A stretch of 64,000 nucleotides of DNA from Patagioenas fasciata. Taxonomy: Eukaryota; Chordata; Aves; Columbiformes; Columbidae. The notes under the pieces were generated by a model that ran no database searches, had not been told where the DNA came from, and worked only from the letters and a program-made list of their open reading frames with translations. Both the position numbers and the translations under genes were made by a program. Location: assembly GCF_037038585.1 (NCBI RefSeq), contig NC_092520.1, forward strand, positions 119,023,001-119,087,000. Direction: 5' to 3'. Shown piece by piece: positions 12,273 to 26,300 of the stretch (positions within the stretch are counted from its first letter, which is position 1; each line of letters opens with the position of its first letter).

Positions 12273-15125
12273 ACTGTATGTGTATTTAAAATGCATATAT
12301 TTGATCTGTCTTGAACACAAAATTATATGGCAAGATTTCAACCAGAGTTTGTAGTCCTAAAACGAGAAGTATCTGGCATGAAACAGTTCTGAGTGTCTAG
12401 TTGTTCTCAAAAGGATCTATTTCATAATATGACATTGGTGTAGGCTTCAAACTCTGCACATTAAGTAACTTTTACGTGTTTTTATGGTCAACTCTACAGC
12501 ATTTGTCCCATTTGTGTTGAATTTTTCTAACAGAAAAGTCAGTGTGTTTCTATCACAGCAGTTTTCAATGCTACCTGAGTAAGTGGCTTTCATTTACAGG
12601 AGAAGTAAGCTGGCACTTCAGTGCTGATTAATTTTTATCATGGAAACAATGACCTGGAAAACACTGTCTAGTTGCGTCTAAAACGCGTCCAAAATTGTTG
12701 TTTTCAAATTATTGACTCTTTGGATGATTGTATTGGATCAAATACACATTTGACCTAAGCTAGTTAGAACTGCAGGCCTTGATGGATGCTTGCTTCTTTT
12801 GTTCTTTAAGAAGAGGTAATGGAGCTGGATTTATTTTTTTCCTTATCTAGGATGTTAATTGGCAGTCATGTGCAATGAGACCTCTTTCACTGCGTGCAGG
12901 AGGAATCGGATGGCACTACTGGCTTGAAACAGTGAGCAGAGCAGCTGCTTCCAGCCAGAGCTTCAACCAGCACTTCTCACTTTTCTGAGAATCCATATAT
13001 GAGCACATCTTCTTCTATTTTCATGATGTTTCTTCTGCTGATTCAATCACCGTTCTGTTAAAGACGGCGTGTGTTTTACCTAGCTAAAAACATCCGTGGC
13101 CCAAGTACTGCTGGTGCTGCCCAAGTCTGCAATTCTTCCAGGCTTGGAGTAGCATTTTTTTTTGCTGCCTGTTGAGTGGGAGGCATCTGTCATGCCTGAC
13201 AGTTTCAGTGTGGTGGTCTAATTACCCCGTTCTCAACAGAACAAAGGCTACTGCTCTGTCCAGATTTGCTGTGTTTTGTGTAACTTCATCATGCTAACTG
13301 CTTTGAATGAAGATGAAAAAGTCATTAAAATAATTATGTAGTCTTTCCATGTTTCTTATTTCCTGTGTAGCTACTGTCTCTTCAACAGACAGTCACTGCT
13401 TGTCTGTCTGTATTATTCTGATGTGTTAAATATCTTTCTCTGGAAACATCTGTTAACTTCATGTTATTTCACATCTTTACATGAGTGTTTAATGACTTTC
13501 AGTGCCACTTCTTTTTTTGTGATGTGTATCTTAGAATCTTCTTTTTGACTAGGTGATGTGAAAGTTACAGACCTCAGCTGTACATGCTAGATATGACAAT
13601 TGTGTATGTGAAAGAGGAAGGGACTTAACTTTTGAATGTCTTAAAATACTTTGTTCCTAAAGCTGCATGTTGATTTGAATTGATTACGCACTGCATCATC
13701 ACACTGTCATTATGCACAGGTCATTCCACAAGGTGTTTGGCTTACTAAGTGCTAAATACAATTGAATTCTGGTCTTTAAACTGTAACAAGAGTGTTGCTC
13801 TGCGAAAGCTAAATACTTGCATGGGTCAAGTGTTCTGCAGCTGCTCCAGCAACAGTATTACTAATGCAAGTCATTATGGAGCAATTAAAAAAACAAAACA
13901 AAAACAAACCAGCCCACAACAAAGCAGTTAAGGGATTGAGACTTTGCTGACACACACATTCCAATTTGTGACCATGATGCTCACTTTTCTTTGGGGTTGT
14001 CTGAATCCCAAGGGTAAAGTGTTCTGAGCTGTGTTTTTTTTTTCTGAAGAGGTTGACCTGTGTACAGCAGCTCTGTGTTGGGCAGGCTTCTTCACTCTTT
14101 GCTGAGGAGCATCCCCATGTGGTAGGGAACCACATCACATGGACCATGTGCCTTGAGAGCTCGAGGAAGAGCTTAAGGATGGGAAGTGACGGTGGCTCCG
14201 CAGCACTCTGTTCTTTAGGAAGCAGAAATCTGGATATGTAGGTGTGTCTCAGCAGATCTGGTGGTTTTGCTCCCATTAGGAAATTTGTCCCTTTTCATAA
14301 GTGATAAGTTAGCTAACTGGCAACTTGCACATCAGCACAAGTGTCAGTCCTACCAGGTACCTTTTGGACTGCAGGATTTTTCTGGAACTGCCTGGGAGTG
14401 GCATGTGCCAGCACTGCAGATAAAAGCAAAACTGGACTTGGGCATGGAGAAATAAAAACAATACATGAAGAGGCATATTAAACTTCTTTTCCTTTTGTGG
14501 ATCAGAAAGGAGAGATAAGAAGTAAATGTTCAGGATAAAATTATCAAATTTGTTCTGAGATACTCTGTATCAGACTACGTTTCTGTATCCACAGAGTAGA
14601 TATTTTTAGCTCACCTGGCTGCAGTGCTCTCTGTTGCAACTCCAGCCTCTACACATGCTAGAGATGACCTAATGCATCTCCACTGCCATAAACTAATGGT
14701 AGTGTTGGTATTTAATAAGCTATTTTCATATAAGCCTCTAATACTAGATTTAGAATCATAACCGAGCACCCAATTTTGAGAACATTATCTTTTCTCTGGC
14801 AACCTGCTTGTTGTCTTGGATGTTATTTTCAGTCTCTTGATTAGAGATTTTGAAAGTGGGTCTTGGTTAATTTGTTGACTGCTCAGGACATTTCAGTTGT
14901 GTTGCAGATCTTGCCTGTAAGCTTGTTTTGTGGCCTGTGATGGATGGAAGTTAGTTTATTTTGCGATAGATTTTTTTGAAGAAATGCTATATGTCGGTTA
15001 TTATTAACCTATTTGTACTTCAGATTTGCTCCTCAGGTGGGGTAATTGGATAGCTTATATATTGCTAATGTTTCTGAAGTATCTTTGGAATACAATGCAG
15101 CTGTAGTCATCATAGCAGTGATTTT

Positions 15126-15260
15126 GCGGGGAGGAGGATGTAGTTTTGGGAGGTTTTTTTTTGAGGGGGAAATTGTAGTGTGTGGTTGGGTTTTTTGTGG
15201 GTTTTTTTGTTTGGTTGTGTTTTTTTGGGGGGTGGTGTGGTGTGAGGAAGGCAGTGGTTT
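15126..15260. repeat. G/T-rich low-complexity block
   Basis: About 135 bp in which the + strand is almost entirely G and T, with few A and hardly any C (tgtggttgggttttttgtgg). The complementary strand gives a C/A-rich transcript. The 75-aa open frame across it is a composition artefact. Confidence 0.85.
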
Positions 15261-16389
15261 TAATAGCATTTAAGACAAATTAGTTCATTTTTGTTTGTTA
15301 ATTTTGCTTTCATGAGATGTTCTATCAAATCAGCACCAGAATACCTTTCTGATAACTGGCATGAGCCAAAGAAGAGAGAAATGGCAACCCTGGATTTCCT
15401 CTATGTCAGGAAGCCTTTGGTGACATAAGTGGCTGTTGAAGTTGGTGCTGCCCAACAGCACCACACAGCTGTAGTGACCAACTGGGGACTCAAGGGGAAG
15501 GTGTTCCTTTGCATGTGCTGTATTTCTTATCCTTGCTTCTGGTAGGGGGATATTTCCAACCCCATCCCCTGCTGTCTGAATAACTGTTCACTCCATTAGG
15601 TAGAGATGGTAGTATCCACCCTCATACTGATCTAGAAACCAGAAATCTGAGGCAGGAACCACAGGTCAGCTATTGTAAAGAAAAAAAAAAGCTTTGGAAC
15701 TTATCAGTGTTATAGGACATCTCCTGCAGTTGGTCTGCTAGGGGCCTGAGTAAAAAATACTTTGCAGTTTCTATCAAGCCCTTTAACAGGTGCTGTGTAC
15801 CATGGATGCTCTTGCCTTCTTCATGTGCTGAGGCTGGCACTGAGCTGCTGAACTGCTGCAGTGTTCAGGAAGACAGCATCAGTATTTAACTCAAGACTGC
15901 TGTTTCCACTCTGACAGCCAGAAATACCAGCTTGTAGACTTTTTTTTTTAATAGAATCCTTATTTTTGACTCAGGATTAATGCTTTATCCTCATTTAATA
16001 CTGAATATAGACTTTCTCCCCCTGCTGTAGTCTAAGTGGTGTCTATATTGAAAGGATGTGATACAAGCAATTATTTTTTTTAGAAGGGTATTTATCTTGA
16101 AGGGATTTTATTAGTGTTGTAAAAAAACACACGGTTGTTCTTAGCAGATCAGATCTTTTCTGTATCTAAGAGAGATGGGTAATTTAGCTCAAATGCACTT
16201 TTTTTCCCCTCCCTATTAAAAAGCATTTCAGCCTGCAATTAACTGAGTGTGAAGGAAGAAAAGAGAAATGGTATAAAACTGCTTTTTCTTTTCTTTCTTT
16301 CTCTTTTTTTTTTAATGCCCTGAAATTAGACAATTCACTTACTTTTAGAAGTACCTAAAGGCCCTTGAAAGCTATGGTGGAAGAAGCTG

Positions 16390-16485
16390 GTGTGGTTGTT
16401 TGGTATTTTGTTTGTTTAGTGGTTTTTTTTGTGTATGTGGTTGGTTGGTTGTGGGGGTGGGTGGGTTGGTTGTTTTTTTTTTAAT
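16390..16485. repeat. G/T-rich block with (GGTT)n core
   Basis: The block contains ggttggttggttgtgggggt followed by gggtgggttggttg. Several G-runs lie close together, close to a G-quadruplex motif on the RNA-sense strand of SLC9A7 intron 1. Confidence 0.85.
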
Positions 16486-19400
16486 TTTAAATCAGGGAGA
16501 AATAGTCGAATGCTCCCCCTCAATTACAGGAGATTAACTGTGGTCTTAGTCAGGGGAGGCATGTAGTTTCTCTGCTTTCTTCCTGGCTTCGGTATTTTGT
16601 GTTCATTTCAAAGGCTGGGTTTAAGCTCTTGCATTTCTCTTGGTACAAGGGCAAGTGATGCATGGAGAAAGAAGGCACACCTGCCTGGTAGGTCTGTCCT
16701 GGCACAACTGCTGTAGGTGCAGCGCTGCTGCTAGGAGGTGTCTGTGCATTTGGCTGTGCAGCTACACAGCTGGCCCAGCAATGGGGTAGCTCTGCCCATA
16801 GAGCTGTGCTGGGGGAGGGGAGGTGGGGTGGGGCTGTGTGCTCATAGATCTCCTGTAGTCTGGACTGCTTTTCCATAGCTGTCATTTTCTCTGCTTGTAG
16901 CGTTTTGTTGGATTTTTTGTTTGTTTTTCAAAATGCCCCTGCCCTGTTGAAATACATCTGTAGCAAATGGTTTTAAAGGCAGCTGGAGGCTGCTGAAATA
17001 CCTGGTGCAAACTTTAAGTGCACATAGTAAGTGTACTGCTAGTTCCTCCTCTGTAACTTCATCAGCCCCTTGGAAGGGGCAGTTTGAACAGCAGAGCTGT
17101 GGGTCTGACGGACACCTTGGTGTGCTGGCTTTGTGGAGAAGTTTAAATAAAGTGACATGCTTATTCTGAACGCCATCCCTCTCCATCGTTGTCTTCACTT
17201 CTTACTTATGTTTAAAAAAAGTTAATTAGTACTGAGGAGACTTTTTTTTAAAGTGGGTGCTATTTGACTTGTTCTCCTGTTCTTTCATTACAAAGCTGGG
17301 GGACTATTCTTAACAACAAAAAAAAAGATGGAAACAGGAGTATGGTATAAATGTATTCTAAAATGCAATTAACTTGTCTGTGCATAAGATTACAGTCTTC
17401 AATGTGCTGGGTGTGTGTGGATGCATCTGTGACTCTTATCATCAGCAGCTAATTGAAGAGAAAGCTGCTGGTGTGGCTTGGTGTCCCCCATGTGTGAGGT
17501 TCTTTCCTGTGTCAGCTCTGCAACAGGTCACGCTCTGGCCATGCTCAGTGCCAACCCACTGGGTATGTAGTCATTGCTTCTGAGGGTTGGATACTATCCC
17601 ATTATTTCAAGAATTTGATTAAATATGAAAACTGCTGTTAATCTTTGCTATGGCTTTGAGTATGAGATACTAACAGGAAGATGTTATAACTGATGATAGT
17701 TTAAAAGTAATTATGGGACACTGATATATGACTAGCTTTTGATTTATACTCTTTGAATCCATTAGAATGGATGCTATCTGTTTCTACACTAATTCTGAGA
17801 ATTTTTTTCCCCCTACTTAGCACTTAATATCAAGCTATTCAGCAGTGAAAAGGACCTGCATTTAAAGTGCTATATACATCCACGCTGCTGTTTTACTGCT
17901 GCGCAATCCTTCCTGTTTGCTCTTTCCTTCATGTCAGTCTTCATTGTGCTTACCGATTGTGTAGTGGCATTTCTCCTGGGAATAATTTACTTAACCATGA
18001 GAAAGCTTGACGGTTTTTCCTTAGACTGTCTTCTTTCTGAGCAAACTGCTAATGTTTAACTCCAGAATCCACTCTCTCCTGCAGCTAGAGAACTTGCTTT
18101 ATAGCCTTTGCTGAACATACAAGTTACCTACTATGGAGCTGGATACTTCCCCCATCCAAAACTCTGAGGCTGGAGAGCGTGTATTTATGCTCCCTGTATA
18201 CCCAGCACTGTTACTTGCAGTCTTAGGATCTGGATGTTTTTGTGGGTGAATTACAAACTCTATTTTTTCACACTATGAAGTATTAAAAAAAAAAAAAGGC
18301 AGTAGAGACTTCATCTGGGCATCTTTGAAAGGGACCTGGGTTTGCTTTTTCATATAATGGCAACTATCAAAGACCTTGCTTGGTTCCACCTAATTGGCAC
18401 TGTATTTGCTTGTCTGTGTATGAGCATGAAGTTGATAACCTAAAGTGGTAGAGAGAGAGAATACAATCCATGCTTTGTGTTTGCTACTAGATACCACATT
18501 TAAACTCGTTATTCTTGGCCTGATACACCAACTTATTCCAGCTGGCTTTTAGCTTTGCTATGCGACTGTAACTTCAGTAAAATTTAGAAGTTGGACTCAA
18601 TAGAGGAGTTTGAACTGACGCATATAGGGATCCCCTTTGCTAGTTGGGAGGGATATGCCACCTGAGGTGGAAGAGGCATTCACAGGAGATGTGAAGCAGG
18701 GCATGGAATTGGCATCATGGGCTATGCTGCAGTTCTGCAACACCTGGAAAATATAGGCATAAGCACTGAGGAAGAAAACTTGTGTAAAGGCCCATTCCCA
18801 CTGTGGGAGTGTCACCTGATCATTCCTCCTGTGTTATCTTTGATATTATAGTTAAATATTATGTGATCTTGTATATTAAGAGCACAGGAGGGTGACTGTG
18901 TGTGACTTTCCATAGACATGTCTGGCAAGGTTGACTGTAGTGCCGTTTCCTGGCTCACAGGATTGAGGTGAGCACTTGTACTTGTTTAGTTGTCTTGAAG
19001 CTTTATATGTTGGCAGTTGTGACTGCTGTGCAGCGTAAAAGGTGCGGTTTTGTCATACCTATGTACAGTACTAGAGTCTTGCAGGGAACATATTCACATC
19101 AGACACTGTTTACAGTGAGTTCTTCCTGGAAGTAGGTGAGCATTTTGAAGACATGGTGTGAGTAAAGTAATCTGTCATAGTTTAACCTCAGCTGGCAACC
19201 AAGCCCCACGCAACCACTCACTCTCCCTGCCCCACAGTGGGATGGGAGAGAGAATCAGAAGGGTAAAAAGTGAGAAAACTCCTGGGTTGAGATGAAAACA
19301 ATGTAATGAGTAAAGCAAAAACCATGCACACAAGCAAAGCCAGGGAAAGGGATTCATTCACCAGTTCCCATGGGCAGGCAGGAAAGCCGTGCTCCATCAC

Positions 19401-19625
19401 GCATAATGGCTACTTGGGAAGAAAAATGCTATCACTCTAAACGTCCCCTTCCTTCCCCCAGCTTTATATGCTGAGCATGATGTCATATGGTGTGGAATAT
19501 TCCTTTGGTCAGCTGGGGTCACCTGTCCCAGATGTGTCCCCTCCCAACCTTTTGTGCACTCCCTGCATTCTTGTTGGCAGCCCAGTATGAGAAACTGAAA
19601 AGTCCTTGACCATTCAGCAACAACA

Positions 19626-20295
19626 TGTCCTGGTTTTGTTAAAAAAACAAGTTTCTCTTTTAGTGAATTTGCTTGTCAGCTAAAGCCTTCATATTAGCTG
19701 CATTTTCCTGGAGAACCAGATACATGTTTTGGTAAACCTAGCAATGGAATGCAAACTTATTGATAAGTGCGGATGGACATCTCGCGAGGCGGGCAATGAG
19801 AAACCAGTGACCAAGAGACTGACCAATTGTGTATAACATTCCATTCACGTGAATACTTCATATAAAAGTGGGAGATCATGAGGATCTCGTCCCTTTGCCC
19901 TTCTTGCCTTTTCCTTCCCTTCTGCTTATGGCCAACATTAGGAGAGGACCTTGCTGGTCGTCCCTGCAAACTGAGGCCTAGTGAGAGACTGAATCCAGCT
20001 CCGGTTGGCTACAGAGTCTAATCCAGGACTTTGGGTGCTGGCTCTGCAGTTGCTGAGACTTACAAGATTGGTTTTGTATATTTTGTATTATTTTCTCTAT
20101 TCTTATTAGTAGCATTAGTAAAACATCTTTAACTTTTCCAACTCTCTTCTCTCTGTCCTTCTTTCCCTCCCGATCGCCTGTCCTGAGTGGGAAGGGGGGA
20201 GAGGGAGGGGCGAAAGGGGGAAGTGGGGGGGGAGAGGAAGTTAACAATACATCTGCCAGGGTTTGATTGTCACCCCGCAATGTTAACCCTCGATA
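19626..20295 (+). mobile_element. second solo LTR nested inside the first
   Basis: It begins tgtcctggttttgtt and ends near gcaatgttaaccctcgata. Removing it restores continuity of the outer LTR (cagcaacaac joined to taaaacatcag), which is the main evidence for nesting. A TATA-like box (catataaaagtggg, about 19,858) lies on the + strand, giving the orientation. No coding region is present. The 3' end is uncertain by a few bases (TA where CA is expected), and the target duplication is not clear. Confidence 0.7.
20189..20237 (+). repeat. G-run cluster (G-quadruplex candidate)
   Basis: Several G-runs of three or more (gggaaggggggagagggagg, then more) are separated by loops of 1-5 bases within the 3' part of the nested LTR. 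This satisfies the usual four-run quadruplex pattern on the + strand. Confidence 0.8.
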
Positions 20296-20368
20296 TAACT
20301 AAAACATCAGTATGTTATCAGCTGCTGCTAGGAATAAAATTAACTCTATGCCAGGTAAAACCGGGACA

Positions 20369-23300
20369 TAGTCTTAAGTCTGGAAAAGATTTTCACGTGG
20401 GCAACTGAGTGCCAGTGCAACGTTTCAGCCTTACCATTATTGCTTTTCATCTCCTCAAAATAGTATATCTAACTTGGCAAATATTTTGTTTACGAAGTTG
20501 TGTTTTGTCTCTAGAAACCTTTAACATTTCTTCAACCATGTTCGCATGTGTTAGAGCAATGTGTTTATCTGCTGAGCCTCAAACATGTTTTTCAGGCTTT
20601 AGGAGGTTGAATGGAAAGGTAGTGTTTCTGTACCAGGTTTAATTTTTCTCTGAATTTCCGACTTACCAAGTTCTTAGGGACTTTGCTCCCAAATCTCTCT
20701 CTCAGACAGAGGGTGCCTCCTTAGAACACACACAAACTTCTTGGGCTTCCAAAAAATCCAGTGGGTAACCATCTTCCTAATGATCTTTTACAGAGATTCA
20801 TGGACATAAAATTAATCTTTTCCTCAGCACTGCATGACTGAAGAGCAAGTGAGTGATTTCCTAATGGTGACCTGCTTGTTAAGCTGCAGTAACTAAATAT
20901 AGTTGGAACATACTCAGTTTTCACATGTGCCTGCATGAAACAGACACATGTCAACATAGATATCCTGGCAGTGCCTAGTACTTCATGTCCCTCTTCCCCA
21001 TAAATTAGCCTTGGGGAACCATAAAAAGAGTTTATTGCTTTTACTGGCAAATGCTTGAGTGTATTTATTTCAAAATTTTCAGGTTTTTACCCTAATGGGT
21101 TTGGGATCTCTTCCAAAATGTAAAACATAGGACAATTATTTCTTGTTCTCTGTACTTCAGACACAAATACCTAATCTTCCCATTGCATCAGGCACTTATG
21201 ATATCAGGTATGTATGTGTTTTGTCAAGCTGAGTTCGGGATATGGTAAACTGCATTACGTGTTGTATTACATATGGTTTAGCCCCTTTCCTAAAGACTGG
21301 AAGGTCAGGGCAGGAACTGTAAGCACAATTTAGTTCATGTTTATGAACACTTTCTTCTTAGCTTGCAGATGCTAAGGCCCCCCCATCAGGTCCTCAGTCT
21401 TTTAGGTACTGCTTAAACTTAGTTTTGTTTTTAAAAACAGAAACAGACCAGCAAAACCAAAACCCACTCTGAAGGATTTGGCTTGCTATGTTCACTGGCC
21501 AAAGTCATAGGTTGTCTGTTACCAGACAACAAGCTGTTTTTCTGTATTAGCTGCTACCTTTACCATAGCTCCAAGGTAGACTAGGGACTTCAAAATAACT
21601 TGGGGAATGATGTCTGTATGGATTTTGGTAGCCTCCTTTTTCTTTCTTCATACGTGAGGTGCTGAGATAGATACAGATAAATCTTGCCCTCTAATGGTTC
21701 CTGTGTATTTGACTATTCTTTTCTGATCTTGTCTTTTAGCTGTCCTGAAAGAAATATTGTACTTACTCTGCTTGCCAGCTTTTTTTGTGGGAATGGCCTA
21801 AAACATTCGTTGATGCTTCTCTGCTTCTCCCCAAGTTGTATCCAATAGCTTATCCTAATGCCTCTCAAGGCACAGAATAATTGTGTTCAGATTAAACTCT
21901 TTCTGTTTGTAAGTAACTTTTTTCCTTGACCCTCTCTTGCTTTATTGCTGTGTTCTCAGTTGTCCTCCTGGGTCTGTGGGTATTGATTTAGTTTTTTTTT
22001 AATTAATGCTATATGAATCAATGCTTTTGTTAAGTGAAAGATAAAGATGCTAGTCTCTCTAGGAATACGTTAATTGTAACAAGAATTAAGCTAACATTAT
22101 TTAACTTGCTAATAGCCTGTGTTAAAAGCAAGGCCTACTTTTCAGTCCTTGGGCTTTCAAATAAGGCTTGAAGTTCGACTCATGGGCGAAGTACTTGGAC
22201 CACTGACAACTATTTACTGTCAGGGTTATGTTATAGAATTTTCTTGGAATGGCAAGTAAGGAAATTAACTCAATTTGTACCACTAGATTATAACAAATTT
22301 GTAAAAAATAGTCTTTAAGTGAATGTAATCTTCTGAGATCTTCAGATTCCTTAATTGCAGAAAAGGGCCATGCTTTAGAACAAAAGTTGGCAGCTTTTGC
22401 AATGACGGCAAAGTGCCAGAATCTAAGTGATGCAATATCTTCACGGTGTTTGCTGGACACTGAGATCCTTGAACTGGTCACATTTCTGCCCAACATGTGT
22501 GCACCCACACACAACGTGCTGCCTCGGAATTGAAGCACTCGCTTTCCGGAATAGCCTGTTCTTGTGTAATACTCTCTATGGGAACATGGAGACAGTTTTC
22601 TGATGCTTCACTTGATTGGAAACAGTATTTACTTGTACTTTATTTGGTATAGAGAATATACCATTTTACATTTGAGAATGGTATTTTTTGTTTTCCAATG
22701 ACACCAGAAAAACTTGTCAACTGAAGAAACTTAGGTGCCCTCTTTCTGTTGTCCTAAAACATAAATTGAATGGATATTGCATGAAGAACATAAAAGATCT
22801 ATGAATCATACATTGAAATAAACGTGATCAATGGCAGTCTGAGGCACCTTAAGTAATCAAATTGTAAATTTGACAATTCTTACTATAGATGATGTACCTG
22901 TTTTACTGTATTTGCATCACTGTTTGAGAAACTTGGAACAGCATGTTGTTGACAAATACAAGATTACGGGAAGTTCCTGAGCAGGTGGGGGTTTTGCGTA
23001 GTTCAGGAGTGGTGCAACCAGGAGGGTGTTCTGGGACTGTTAACAAGAATCAGTAAGGTCTTCCCAATACTTTTTAACAGCTGTTTGCCAGAGGTCTGTT
23101 CCGTAATGCTAGGCTTCAATGTTAAGCAAGATGAAACTCAACAAAATCCTATTTTTAAAATGTCTTGGAAAAATGTGCACTTTCATACTGTAACTTGTAC
23201 TAACCAGGTTTCATGGACTTGGGTTACTACTGGGATGTCACATTTGCAGGACACATTCTACTAGACAAATGGCTGTATTGATGAGGAAAATTTATCTATG

Positions 23301-26300
23301 ACTTCCCAGTTTGACTCCAGTGTGACGTGCTTGAGGATCAAGCGGTTTTGTCATCAGCTTCAGTGAGCAGGAGATCAGCCAGTACTGAAGAAATCACCTA
23401 CTCTGTCTGGAAGAAGTTGCAGAACAAATTGCTGGGGCAACAGGCACCCCAAGGAGAAATGCTTGGCTGAACTTTATCTGCAGAGTGAAATTTAGTCAAG
23501 GAGAAGGCATCAGATTAAGTTAGGTTTACTGAAATGGGCTGAGAGACTGGCTATGAGAAGACAGAAGTATTCTTAAGAGATATATATATATATATGTATA
23601 TTTTTTAGGAATAACAAATAATTGGCTGGAAAAAGTAGAAGCCTTTCTTCAAGTAAGAAAAACATTCTGATTACTGGTCTAGGCTTTTCATTGCTGTATT
23701 TCTGTGGTATTTGGCAGACCTTTCTACATAGTATGTGGGTCACAATCCAGTAACCTCAAGTCTTTGAGGTGGTAAATAGAGAATCTTGAAAAAAGAATAC
23801 TTTCCCTCAGGAACATGACTAGGGAGGGGACTTCTGGCTATGGCTGGGGTTAGGCTGTTGAGCTATGTGGCAAACCTTCTCAGAAGTCAATGTCAGTTGC
23901 ACAATTTTTGAACCACCACAACAATCTTACTCAGCCTGTAAAAATGTTTTTAGTCACCTGTTTACACTGCTGCTTCTTTCTTTCATACTCCTACTTGCTT
24001 GGCACACCTGAAGGGATGGTATGAGAGCAGGGAGAAGGGGAGTGGTTGGGCCACTGCTGCTCATCAGCTGAAGTTAGGATCCAATTCTCCTCACTACACT
24101 TTACACCTGTTTATGTGGGATGAAGAAAGAAAAAAAGTGTGTGTATCTATTTACAGCTCCATGAAATACCATATTAGTGTCCAAGGATTGTAAAGCCTTA
24201 AAAATTTTGCCTCTTAAAGATGGAAAATAGTACTGAATCTAAAGTAAGCAACAGGAAATGTTTGCTCAAGGCTGCTCAGGAAACTGGCTGCTGAACTTGG
24301 ATCCCAAGTTGTGCTGCTGTCTTTACTCAGCAATTTCCACCAGCATTATCACTTCTGTTCAGGGAAAAGCAGAACCCTCCACTCTGATGCAGTTGGTACA
24401 TGTGTACTCTTTGGTCCTGTAGTGATCATGCAGGGCCTCAATTAAACACAATCTGACTTTGCATGCCTCATCTGTGCCTGTAACATGACTGATTTTTGCT
24501 TTATAGCAGCTGAGCAAGGCAGGCAGCCTGCCCCCTCCTGTATGGGAGAGGTGTGAGTGCTGGAGGGCATCTGGCTGCCGGAATGTCCCTTCCCCATTCC
24601 AAGTCTGGCACAGGGTGTGTGAGTGACTTCCTCAGTCTTTTTTTATAGCCAATAGTTATAAGGAGAGCTGATTTTTATACATACATATATACACATATAT
24701 ATATTTTTAAATGAATGTCTGAGTATTGGTAAAATAGTTAACAGGAAGGTTTCCTGGCCTTTTGTGTATATTTTGGTATTGGTCATGAGTGTCTTAATAT
24801 TGGGAACTCTGTGTTACTCATGTCTTAAAATATGCTTAGTCCTTTATTTCTGCTTGATTCAGTGCAAGATTTTTAGTTACTGTTGCGACAGGAGAATTGT
24901 GGCCCACCTTGTTAACTTTCAGTGGAATTTAATGATAAATCTTCCACTTAGACTGCTGGAGAAGATGATCTTTTGCTCAGAGAGTAGCCAAAGTTGAATC
25001 CTGTGCTTGAAGCAAATCTTTTAGTAGTGTCCAGTCATTACACTGGTTTCTGAGTGGGTAGACTTCATATGTTTAATGATGACATCTGCCAGTTTTCTAT
25101 TATTATGTTTGTGGTCTGAGACTTGACTGAGTGCAGCCTGATGAGTGTTTTCCCAATGATCTGGCAGTTCAGCCTGTCAGCTTTTAGCATGAATAACTGG
25201 GTATACCTTTTGTCTATGTTTTGCTGTTCTAGCAATCCAGAAGGTGATGCTTTCTCCTGCACCCACCTGGATCTCATAACCTGAAACATTATGGTAACAA
25301 GGATAATGCTGTCCTGGTCCTCAAAGTTCTACTGTTCCTTCCAAAATGTTGTTTATGCCAGAAGACAATGATAGGCTAAACAGTCTACTTGATTCCTTAT
25401 GATAATTAGCTCTGATCCCTGTATACCTGTGGGTCTAATAGCTAGGTAACACTTTACTGTAAGGAGCAGTTATCCAATTTGATCTTCCATTTATTGTTGC
25501 TCAGCCTTCTCTCATTTCACAAGTCCTCTTGCTTAAATTGATACAGCTTGTTAAAGCTTTGCACAAAAAAAAAAGCAATGGATGTGTATTTACTGGGTTG
25601 CATTATCTATTGTGTAATCTATTTTTAGCATTCAGGAGGCTATCTTTTATTCACATGGGGTTATAGCAAAATCACTGTACAGCTGGTTTGCCTGCTACTG
25701 AGGGAAGGCGTGCTGAAGCAGTAATTCTCTTGAGGTCCTTGGCATGAATAGGCATCGTAGCAGTAGTTTTTCTTTTCTCAAGAACTACTTTAATTACTAC
25801 AGCTTCAGAATGCCCTATTGTCAGGAGCAGACATGAACATACTTATTGTATGGAAGCAGCAGAATGCTCTCTAGTGCTGACAACAGCATTTCAGCATATC
25901 TGTAACCTTGTTTTATTTTTGTCATTCCTTCTTTTTGAGAGCTATTTATCCCTAGATGCAAAGGAGTGGGGAAAGGTAGTCTTTATGTGTATTTGGGAGG
26001 GAGGGTGCTGCGAAACCACTTTATTTATACAGAAGTGCTTTGCAGCTTTTGAAATACAGCATCTGAATTATATAGTGGTTCATAAACCCTTTTTGACTCA
26101 ATTCCCATGATTTTCCTGTTTTGTTTTGAAGAATTTGTACGTTTTCTAGCTGACTGCTGTACAGATAAGCAAATCTTCAGCGTGTGCTCTGAAAGACTGG
26201 GTTTTCTTTGGATGGATTTTTATTATAGCCCTATTGCCATTCTTTACAATCTGAAGAAAGCCTGTATTCATAAGGATTACTGCATCTGCGAAGGATGAAG

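Larger units (their letters stand above)
10451..19172. other. intron 1 segment, simple repeats only
   Basis: No gene or transposon recognised. The segment contains a 17-base C run (12,256-12,272), a G/T-skewed block (15,126-15,260) and a second one (16,390-16,485). Open frames are short and unremarkable. Confidence 0.5.
19173..20368 (-). mobile_element. solo LTR of an endogenous retrovirus, interrupted
   Basis: The left end at 19,173 reads tgtcatagtttaacctcagc, and the right end at 20,368 reads gccaggtaaaaccgggaca. Both match the ends of a common avian retroviral LTR whose sense strand is the minus strand. No gag, pol or env is present, so this is a solo LTR. The flanks taatc (left) and tagtc (right) look like a 5-bp target duplication with one change. 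The LTR is split by a second LTR at 19,626-20,295: left part 19,173-19,625, right part 20,296-20,368. Confidence 0.82.
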
